13,162 nt of DNA, taken from positions 1-13,162 of the forward strand of contig USIB01000037.1 in assembly GCA_900554615.1 (NCBI GenBank), in the 5' to 3' direction. Under the pieces are notes generated by a model. It worked only from the letters and a program-made list of their open reading frames with translations, was not told the origin of the DNA and ran no database searches. Each line of letters begins with the position of its first letter. The stretch's first letter is position 1. Shown in pieces: positions 6,490-13,050 of this stretch. Made by a program: the position numbers and the translations under genes. The DNA is from an uncultured Mycoplasmatota bacterium (GTDB taxonomy: Bacteria; Bacillota_I; Bacilli_A; RF39; UBA660).

Positions 6490-8295
6490 ATGGCTAATAA
6501 TTTTTTTACTTTATGTAGTTTATTTTATAGCATAATGCTAAATATAATATATTTTAAAAGAAAGAATATAGGTTCGATGGAAACAAAAACATATTCTGCA
6601 ATTGTACTGACAAATCTAATAAATGTAATATTTGCGGTACTCTGCTACTTCACTATATCAAATAAAAACATAATTCCAATAGTAAACGATTTTGTTTCCA
6701 AAACATTACTGTTACTATTCATAACTTGGGAATTATTTTTTACTGCCTATATAGTAATAATAACCAGAAAAGAAGAAGATAAAATTATCAAGAGAACAAT
6801 ATCAAAATCAAAGTGGTATTTCATATTATTCTATATAATATTATCAATAATTATATATTTTCTTCCACTAGATTATTATAGTAATAATAAAGTAGTATAT
6901 TCATATGGAATGTCCGCTAATTTCGTATATGTACTAACAGCAATACTAATCATAAGTTGGATAATTCTAGTTGCCAAAAATAAAGATATACTAAAAAGTA
7001 AAAAATGTATACCCATAATATTATTCGTAGTCTTAACAATAATAGTAGTAATAATTCAAAAAAGTAATCCTGGACTACTATTAATAACGGCAACAGAAAC
7101 ATTTATAACAGTAATAATGTTCTTTACAATAGAAAACCCAGATATAAAATTATTAGATGAAGTCCATAGAGCCAAAGAAATAACCGATAACGCTAACGAA
7201 GAAAAAACAATGTTTCTATATAATATGACAAATGAAATAAGAGAAATAACAAGAGACATAAACTATTCAACTGAAGAAATACTAAACGAAACAGACAATA
7301 AAAAGATAGATGTCGAAGTAATAAATGACTCTGCTAGAGAAATAAAAAAGAGTACTGCTAAGTTCACTACTATGACAAATGAAATATTAGATATAGATAC
7401 TATTGATAGTGCAAGTATAAAAATATATAACGATAAATATAATATAAAATTAATCATAAAAGAATTAGTAAAAATATATACAAATAAGTGTAAAGAAAAA
7501 AATATTTCCTTTAGAGTAAGTATAGCAAGTGATATACCAGAATACCTATATGGAGATGGAGTAGGAGTAAAACAAGCCATAAATATAATCTTAGATAATA
7601 GCATAAAAAATACAACAGAGGGCTATATAGAACTAAATATAAATGCTATCATAAAAGGAGATATAGCAAGACTCGTAATAACCGTTGAAGATTCCTCTAT
7701 CGGAATGACCATTGACGAAATAAACAAAGTATTCCTAAAAAAGAAAAATAAAGATGAAGAATCACTAAATCTAAGTAATACCCTATATAATGCCAAAGCC
7801 TTAGTAACCCTAATGAATGGAACTATCATACCAAGTAGCATTTATGGAAAAGGAACAAAAATAAAAATAGTATTAGACCAAAAAGTAGGAGAATCATCAG
7901 ATAACTTAATAAAATATGAAAGTATCTATGATAAAAAGAGAATCCTATTAGTAGATGATAACATATCAACAGAGAAAATAATAAACAAACTACTAAAAGA
8001 TACCAACATAGAAGTAGATTATGTATCTCTAGGTAAAGAAGCCCTAGATAAAATAAGAAATAAAGAAAAATATAATCTAATACTACTAGATGAAATAATG
8101 GATCCATTAGATGGACTAACAGTAATGAAAAAGTTTAAAGACATAAGAGCCTTTAAAACAAATGTAATATTACTAACAAGAAATAGTGAATACGAATATA
8201 ATGAAGAATACCTAAAATATGGATTCAAAGACTACCTACTAAAACCAATAAATAAAGATAATCTCTTAAAAATAATAGATAAGTACTTAAAGTAA
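6490..8295 (+). CDS. Membrane hybrid histidine kinase, kinase half degenerate
   Basis: The 601-residue protein combines a membrane sensor, a histidine-kinase module and a receiver. Hydrophobic segments lie near residues 3-22, 36-57, 70-91, 109-128, 143-163, 173-191 and 195-213, suggesting about seven helices. The dimerisation motif is FLYNMTNEIRE (242-252), where the family has FLxxMSHEIRT. The phospho-acceptor His is therefore Asn248 (AAT, 7231-7233). The ATPase keeps the N-box Asn370 (ILDNSIKNT). Its G1 box reads DSSIG (401-405) instead of DxGxG, and the GLGL part of G2 is lost. The receiver (about 483-601) looks intact, with Asp489/490, phospho-site Asp534, Thr563 and Lys585. It probably acts as a sensor, scaffold or phosphate acceptor rather than an autokinase. 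AGGTGA lies six bases before the ATG. No separate response regulator is nearby. Confidence 0.85.
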   Translation: MANNFFTLCSLFYSIMLNIIYFKRKNIGSMETKTYSAIVLTNLINVIFAVLCYFTISNKNIIPIVNDFVSKTLLLLFITWELFFTAYIVIITRKEEDKIIKRTISKSKWYFILFYIILSIIIYFLPLDYYSNNKVVYSYGMSANFVYVLTAILIISWIILVAKNKDILKSKKCIPIILFVVLTIIVVIIQKSNPGLLLITATETFITVIMFFTIENPDIKLLDEVHRAKEITDNANEEKTMFLYNMTNEIREITRDINYSTEEILNETDNKKIDVEVINDSAREIKKSTAKFTTMTNEILDIDTIDSASIKIYNDKYNIKLIIKELVKIYTNKCKEKNISFRVSIASDIPEYLYGDGVGVKQAINIILDNSIKNTTEGYIELNINAIIKGDIARLVITVEDSSIGMTIDEINKVFLKKKNKDEESLNLSNTLYNAKALVTLMNGTIIPSSIYGKGTKIKIVLDQKVGESSDNLIKYESIYDKKRILLVDDNISTEKIINKLLKDTNIEVDYVSLGKEALDKIRNKEKYNLILLDEIMDPLDGLTVMKKFKDIRAFKTNVILLTRNSEYEYNEEYLKYGFKDYLLKPINKDNLLKIIDKYLK

Positions 8296-8309
8296 AGGTA
8301 CTTATTTTT
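8279..8309 (+). terminator. Intrinsic terminator overlapping the hybrid kinase stop
   Basis: ATAAGTAC (8279-8286) pairs perfectly with GTACTTAT (8298-8305) and is followed by five T (8305-8309). The left arm encodes the last residues of the protein. Confidence 0.7.
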
Positions 8310-8336
8310 CTTTATTCATAAAAGTAAAACATATAT

Positions 8337-8365
8337 TTGCATTTTATAGTCTAATGTGCTATAAT
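8337..8365 (+). promoter_or_regulatory. Strong promoter of the kinase-like/HEPN pair
   Basis: TTGCAT (8337-8342) and TATAAT (8360-8365) are 17 bases apart, with TGC before the -10. GTGCT (8356-8360) and AGCAC (8370-8374) form an inverted repeat across the -10 and the likely start site, which could be a repressor site. This is the first gene of the pair, and I see no internal promoter before 9114. Confidence 0.75.
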
Positions 8366-8392
8366 ATAGAGCACCAAAAGGGGGATAATAAA

Positions 8393-9112
8393 ATGAATTA
8401 TGTAAATAGAGAACATTTAAATACATATCTAAGAGGAATAAAATATTTAGGACAAGGTCATCAAGGAGTCTGCTACTTAAATGAAAGAAAAAAAGTAGTA
8501 TATAAAATATTCCATAGTTACTTTGATAACGAAGAAGAATACTATAAAGAAGAAGACCTACTAAAGTTTAGTAATATAGAAAACAAGACATTCATCTGGC
8601 CCAGTGATGTAATAAAAGTAAATACAGAACTAGTAGGTTATACACTTCCCTATAAGAAAGCCAAAAATCTATACCAAATAAATCCATTACAAATAAACCT
8701 AAATAGTTTAGAGAGAGCCTTAACGAATGCCTATAAAGATATAGAACTATTGTCAGATAATCAAGTAAGAATATATGATGCAGTCTATAACACACTATAT
8801 AGTCAAGGAAGAATCTATGTAATAGATACCTTAGAATATGGAGAACTACAAACAACCTATATCCAAAATAGAAGCAATATAGACTATGAAATAAAACTAT
8901 TCCTAATAGATAATTACTTCAATCATCTAGTAGATAGTAGTCCTCTCCTAAAAGAAATGTATAAAGATAAAGAAGTAAGTAGTATTATCTTCTTAGAAGA
9001 ACTAAAAAAAGAATTATCATCCTTACTAGGAGAAGAACTACAAACTCTAAGCAAAGCCAAAAAATACATAAAGAGAATCGAAAATCCAGTATATGAAAGA
9101 GGAATAGAATAA
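8393..9112 (+). CDS. Protein-kinase-fold protein, probably a pseudokinase
   Basis: I do not recognise a named family. The start is ATG 8393 (239 residues), seven bases after AGGGGGA. An in-frame ATG at 8354 lies inside the promoter and is rejected. The N-terminus resembles a kinase N-lobe, with a glycine loop LGQGHQG (19-25) and a VAIK-like lysine in VVYKIF (Lys38). Acidic residues near 53-55 could be the helix-C Glu. LVGYTLPY (80-87) resembles the hinge strand. Then comes RIYDAVYNTLY (126-136) and GRIYVIDTLEYG (139-150), where Asp145 would be the DFG-type metal ligand. The catalytic loop is abnormal: there is no H-x-D, and Asp129-Asn133 are four rather than five residues apart. The C-terminal third is helical and charged. 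The protein is cytoplasmic, with no membrane segment. It is tightly coupled to the next gene, one base downstream. Confidence 0.6.
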   Translation: MNYVNREHLNTYLRGIKYLGQGHQGVCYLNERKKVVYKIFHSYFDNEEEYYKEEDLLKFSNIENKTFIWPSDVIKVNTELVGYTLPYKKAKNLYQINPLQINLNSLERALTNAYKDIELLSDNQVRIYDAVYNTLYSQGRIYVIDTLEYGELQTTYIQNRSNIDYEIKLFLIDNYFNHLVDSSPLLKEMYKDKEVSSIIFLEELKKELSSLLGEELQTLSKAKKYIKRIENPVYERGIE

Positions 9113-9113
9113 A

Positions 9114-10760
9114 ATGGAAAAAGAAACAAATATATTAAACTTAGTAGGAGCAGCAAGAACCTATACAAACTTTATAATAAACCTAATAACAAGAAGAGAA
9201 GATAAAACAAGTACCCTTCTAGATAAAGAATATAATAATGCTGCTAAAGTAGGTTTCATCTCAAATATACTACTATCACTAAAAGAAGACCTACTAGAAG
9301 AATCACCTATAGCCAGAGCAAAGTCCAAAATAGCCCTAGATAGCCTAGAAAAAGTAGTTGAAGCAATCTCTATCAAAAAAGATTCAGGTTATCTAATAGA
9401 TAACTATTATTTTAGTACCAGAGAAGAAGTAGTACTAGAAGTAAGAAATAGATTAGCCCATGGAAATTATAAACTAGACCTTCCAAATAATCAAGTAATA
9501 CTAGAAATAAATAACAATAATGTAAGAATAGATATAGATAAATTAACAAACTTTGTAATAAAAGGACTATATCATGTAATCTATAGTCAAAAAGATATAA
9601 TATATAAAAAATCATTCGTAAAGATAGATAAACTACCAAAGGCTAGAACAAAACCAATAACAACAAATAGTGAAATGATAGGAACAATAAGAAAAGCAAA
9701 ATACTGTACCATTGCCATAAAAAGAAAAGATGGCAAAGAAGTAGAAGAGTATGCCAAAAGATACCTAGAAAATATAATAAAATTATATAAGAAAGAAGAA
9801 GTATCAAATATCTCACCATTTACCAAAAAGCAAGTAGAAGAAGACTATGATATAGAAATAACTACCAATAACAAAATATTTAGAACATCAGACTTTACCG
9901 AAGTAGTAGATTATCTATTAAATACTACTATAAATAATGATTATGAAAAGCAAATAGACATAATAGGAAGAGAAATAGAAAGAAAAATAGATAATAACAT
10001 AGATAGTTATAGTAATAACATAGGTAGTATAACAAATCTATTAATACTAGATACAATATCAAAATATCATATACAAGATAAAGATACACTATTAAATAAA
10101 ATGAAGGAAGACTATGGAGGATTCTTATCAGACTATAATCTATTAATCTCCTCATTAATAGCAACATTTACAGCAGTATTCTCATATAGTATAGATGATT
10201 TATACAAAGACTTAGATTATAGTAGACTAGACTTAGAAATGGTAAAAGTAAATAAACTAACAATAGATAGAACACTATTAGATAGTCAAATACAAGAATT
10301 AAGTAATAAAAGAAAAGAACTAAGAGATAAAGAAAAAAATATAGTTAAAATATCAGAAAATATAAATAAAGTATTAAATAAAAATAATATTACTGCCTAT
10401 AATAAATTAAATATAGTATTAAATAAATTAAATAATGATAAAGAAATAATACTAAACGATATAAATAATATATGTATAAACTTAAATAACTATAGTAATA
10501 ACTATAAATACTTAAGAAATAAAAGTATTATACAAGGAATAAGAAATTCTATATCTCATGGAAGTTATAGAGTAATACTAAATGGTAATATAAGTGATAC
10601 AGAAATAGAATTTACAAGTATTTATAATAATAAATTAACATTTTCTTCTAGAATAAAATTAATAGATTTTATAAATCTATTAGAAGATAATCTAAAACCA
10701 GTAGAAGAATTAATATATAATAATGCTTATATTAAAAGAAATATAATAATATCTAGATAA
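9114..10760 (+). CDS. Large protein with two HEPN-like RNxxxH modules
   Basis: I do not recognise the whole 548-residue protein. Two segments share R-N-x3-H-G-[NS]-Y-[KR]: RNRLAHGNYK (111-120) and RNSISHGSYR (477-486). In both, a helix leads into the motif and two short beta strands plus another helix follow (to about 155 and 525). R-x4-H with Asn after Arg is the signature of HEPN domains, many of which are RNases in toxin-antitoxin, abortive-infection and CRISPR systems. The middle (about 186-300) is mixed alpha/beta. Residues 343-360 are hydrophobic, and about 380-470 looks coiled-coil. The ATG lies one base after the upstream stop, with GAGGAA about ten bases before it, so translation is probably coupled. 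Codon use matches the neighbours. RNase activity is inference; non-catalytic helical domains can carry similar motifs. Confidence 0.6.
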   Translation: MEKETNILNLVGAARTYTNFIINLITRREDKTSTLLDKEYNNAAKVGFISNILLSLKEDLLEESPIARAKSKIALDSLEKVVEAISIKKDSGYLIDNYYFSTREEVVLEVRNRLAHGNYKLDLPNNQVILEINNNNVRIDIDKLTNFVIKGLYHVIYSQKDIIYKKSFVKIDKLPKARTKPITTNSEMIGTIRKAKYCTIAIKRKDGKEVEEYAKRYLENIIKLYKKEEVSNISPFTKKQVEEDYDIEITTNNKIFRTSDFTEVVDYLLNTTINNDYEKQIDIIGREIERKIDNNIDSYSNNIGSITNLLILDTISKYHIQDKDTLLNKMKEDYGGFLSDYNLLISSLIATFTAVFSYSIDDLYKDLDYSRLDLEMVKVNKLTIDRTLLDSQIQELSNKRKELRDKEKNIVKISENINKVLNKNNITAYNKLNIVLNKLNNDKEIILNDINNICINLNNYSNNYKYLRNKSIIQGIRNSISHGSYRVILNGNISDTEIEFTSIYNNKLTFSSRIKLIDFINLLEDNLKPVEELIYNNAYIKRNIIISR

Positions 10761-10762
10761 TT

Positions 10763-10788
10763 CCTTCCAAGCCATAAGTCTTGGAAGG
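10763..10788 (+). repeat. Hairpin 1 after the HEPN-like gene
   Basis: CCTTCCAAG (10763-10771) pairs perfectly over 9 bp with CTTGGAAGG (10780-10788) around an eight-base loop. It is unusually GC-rich for this window. It begins two bases after the stop at 10760 and is not followed by a T run, so it is not a classical terminator. Confidence 0.6.
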
Positions 10789-10789
10789 T

Positions 10790-10821
10790 GTAAGTGAGCC
10801 AAAAATATTTGTCTCCCTTAC
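10790..10821 (+). repeat. Hairpin 2 in the pentapeptide gene leader
   Basis: GTAAG/CTTAC, GAG/CTC and CAAA/TTTG stack into a 12-pair stem with two symmetric 1x1 mismatches and an AATA loop. It follows hairpin 1 after one base and ends about 12 bases before the AGAGG site of the next gene. No T tract follows. Confidence 0.5.
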
Positions 10822-10846
10822 AAACATTTAGTAGAGGTTGATATAT

Positions 10847-11470
10847 ATGAAAATAACTAGTCCAAAAATAAAAAATAGTATCGAAAGTAATATCCTAGAT
10901 AGCATAAAAGAAAATAACTTTAGTAATAAAATATATAATACTAATATAGAAGATAACATTATAATTAGTGATATAACCTTTGATAGTAGTATCTTTAATA
11001 ATATAAACTTTAATAATATAAAATTAGATAATGTAGATATAGTAGATGTAATATTTAATAACTCAGATTTATCTAATCAAGTATTTGATAACAAATTATT
11101 AAGTAGAGTAGTATTTAATAATTGTAAATTATTAGGTACATCATTTGTAAATAGTAATCTAAAAGATATAAAGTTTAATAATAGTAATTGTAAATATATA
11201 AATCTATTTAGTAGTAGTCTAACTAATATAGAAATAATAGATAGTAATTTTAGTAATAGTGTATTTACAGAAACAAAGATAAAGAATATAGAATTAAATA
11301 ATAGTACTTTTAATGAAACAGAGTTTATAAAAACCAATTTAAAAGATATAGACTTCTCAACTTGTAATATAGAAAGAATAATATTTGATATTGATTCATT
11401 AAAAGGAATAAAAATAAATGTTCTTCAGGCAAGTGATATAGTAAGATTATTTGGAGTACAAATAAAATAA
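10847..11470 (+). CDS. Pentapeptide-repeat protein
   Basis: The 207-residue protein forms a right-handed quadrilateral beta-helix if it behaves like its family. From residue 45 to 190 every fifth residue is F, L or I, apart from Cys115. This gives about 30 uninterrupted repeats of the A(D/N)LXX type, or roughly seven coils. Outward positions are rich in Asn, Asp and Ser, as in SFVNSNLKDI. The end (DSLKGIKINVLQASDIVRLFGVQIK region, 183-207) resembles the capping tail of other pentapeptide proteins. The start is ATG 10847, nine bases after AGAGG, rather than the in-frame TTG 10838. There is no signal peptide or membrane segment. Some relatives protect DNA gyrase by mimicking DNA, but most have no known role, and this one cannot be assigned. 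Two hairpins occupy its leader. Confidence 0.85.
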   Translation: MKITSPKIKNSIESNILDSIKENNFSNKIYNTNIEDNIIISDITFDSSIFNNINFNNIKLDNVDIVDVIFNNSDLSNQVFDNKLLSRVVFNNCKLLGTSFVNSNLKDIKFNNSNCKYINLFSSSLTNIEIIDSNFSNSVFTETKIKNIELNNSTFNETEFIKTNLKDIDFSTCNIERIIFDIDSLKGIKINVLQASDIVRLFGVQIK

Positions 11471-11540
11471 TAGAAATATTAAAAAAGCACTATGAAAAAC
11501 TAAAAAAATATGATATCCTTATACTAGGAGGAAGTAAGAA

Positions 11541-13034
11541 ATGAAAAAAATATTTAAATTAACAACACTTTTATCAGCAGTATTTATTTTTCTTGGTACT
11601 GTAAATGCAAAAGAAATAACTGAAGAAGAAAAAGAAGCATTACTAAATAGGATTGCACCAAATGGAGTATTAACAATAAAAGGAGAAAAACTAGAAAATC
11701 CATCAGAAGAAGATTACTGGGGCTCTACTGAAGTATTCATAAATGAGGCCACAAGCAGGATAATAAACAATAAAGATATCTTTATTATGGGAGGATGTGA
11801 TGGCAAAGATTATACTAGTTGTTCTATCAGTATAAGTAATGAAAAAGAAGGATGGTATACTGAGCCAATGGAAGTAAAACTAGTATTTACTTCACCTAGT
11901 AAGAAAGATAGTGAAATAGTAAATAGTCTTATCAAAAAGATAAGAAGATATGATTGGAATGATGATGGAACATCTTATCAAATAAGTGACTTAAACTTAA
12001 TCAATTTCTATTTAACAAGTAAAGGAAAAACACTAATAGATTCAAAAACTAGAAATATTGCAACTTCATATTCTGAAGAAATGATTAACATAACAAAAGG
12101 AGATAAGTTTACATTTTACTTTAGTCCGCTAGCGGGTACTAGTGATACTAGTGAATATCTATATGAAATAGCAGTAGGACCAACTACTATAAACTATAAT
12201 GGATATTCATATTATGTAGGAGATTTAGCAGTATCATTAAATAAAGTAATATATATACCAAGTAGTACTAATGATACTAAAGAAGACTATATCAAAGCAG
12301 CAGAAAAAAGACTAGAAGATTACCTAGGAAAAAATAATATAGAAATAACATATGGTGGTAGAATAGAAGATTTACAAAATATAGTAGAAGGAGATAACGA
12401 AGAGTTATGCTATAATGATAAATTATTAGACCATACTAAAACAGATGGCAACTATTATAATGTAAAAATAGGAAATGAAACACATAAATTTTATATAGTA
12501 AAAGATGATACAAAATTAACAAATCCAACATATTTAGGTAGTGATTTAGAAACAGATGCTACTGTTACATCAAAAGATTCAAGTATCCCACTAGATACAA
12601 TGATAAATGTAAAAAATATCACAAGTGATAATATAAAGAAAATACTTGGAACAGATAGTTATAAAGCATATGATATAACACTATATTCAAATGGAATGGA
12701 AACTAATATAGAAAAATTAGATAATGGTAAGTTTCAAGTAAGATTACCAGTACCAAGTGAATATGAAGGAAAAGACCTAATCATTTATTATATAAATGCA
12801 AATAATGAAAAAGAAGAACATAAAGTAACAGTAAAAGATAATTATATAACATTTGAAACAGATCATTTTAGTACATATATATTAACAGAATTACAAAATA
12901 ACAATAATGATAATGCTATAGACAATCCAAAAACACTAGATGATACTACAAAATATATAATATATGGAGTAATAGCACTAGTAGGTATAATAGTTTGTTT
13001 AATATATATAAAGAAAAATAAAAATACCAAATAA
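11541..13034 (+). CDS. Secreted surface protein with sortase-like C-terminus
   Basis: The 497-residue protein is exported and probably held on the cell surface. Residues 1-23 form a signal peptide: KK, then a hydrophobic core, with likely cleavage after VNA. The C-terminus has NPKT (462-465), then LDD, a membrane segment (about 472-490) and a Lys-rich tail. NPKT followed by a helix and positive charges resembles the NPxTx motif of class B-type sortases, although Leu replaces the usual Gly or Asn. ETDHFSTYIL just before it matches a beta-domain ending common in Bacillota surface proteins. The body has no recognised catalytic motif. It contains a cysteine pair in GGCDGKDYTSC and a series of beta-rich segments. 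A strong AGGAGG (11526-11531) lies nine bases before the ATG. No sortase gene is in the window, so plain membrane anchoring is the alternative. Confidence 0.75.
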   Translation: MKKIFKLTTLLSAVFIFLGTVNAKEITEEEKEALLNRIAPNGVLTIKGEKLENPSEEDYWGSTEVFINEATSRIINNKDIFIMGGCDGKDYTSCSISISNEKEGWYTEPMEVKLVFTSPSKKDSEIVNSLIKKIRRYDWNDDGTSYQISDLNLINFYLTSKGKTLIDSKTRNIATSYSEEMINITKGDKFTFYFSPLAGTSDTSEYLYEIAVGPTTINYNGYSYYVGDLAVSLNKVIYIPSSTNDTKEDYIKAAEKRLEDYLGKNNIEITYGGRIEDLQNIVEGDNEELCYNDKLLDHTKTDGNYYNVKIGNETHKFYIVKDDTKLTNPTYLGSDLETDATVTSKDSSIPLDTMINVKNITSDNIKKILGTDSYKAYDITLYSNGMETNIEKLDNGKFQVRLPVPSEYEGKDLIIYYINANNEKEEHKVTVKDNYITFETDHFSTYILTELQNNNNDNAIDNPKTLDDTTKYIIYGVIALVGIIVCLIYIKKNKNTK

Positions 13035-13050
13035 TTTGAGAAAAATTGAA

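Noticed and set aside
7826..8107. Antisense open frame of 93 codons, very Leu-rich
   Set aside because: It is a shadow of the receiver-domain coding strand. The Leu/Tyr composition is what complementing AT-rich codons gives. The other antisense frames are the same.
8354..8392. ATG 8354 as the kinase-like gene start
   Set aside because: It lies upstream of and across the -10 box, so it would not be in the mRNA. AGGGGGA favours 8393.
10838..10846. TTG 10838 as the pentapeptide gene start
   Set aside because: It begins on the base after AGAGG. ATG 10847 has proper spacing.
10979..11416. CRISPR-like or DNA satellite array in the pentapeptide gene
   Set aside because: The periodicity is 15 bases with variable units and encodes pentapeptides. 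There are no spacers or conserved repeats.
11509..11514. TATGAT as a -10 for the surface protein gene
   Set aside because: No -35 at 16-18 bases and no extended TG element. Read-through from upstream is as likely.
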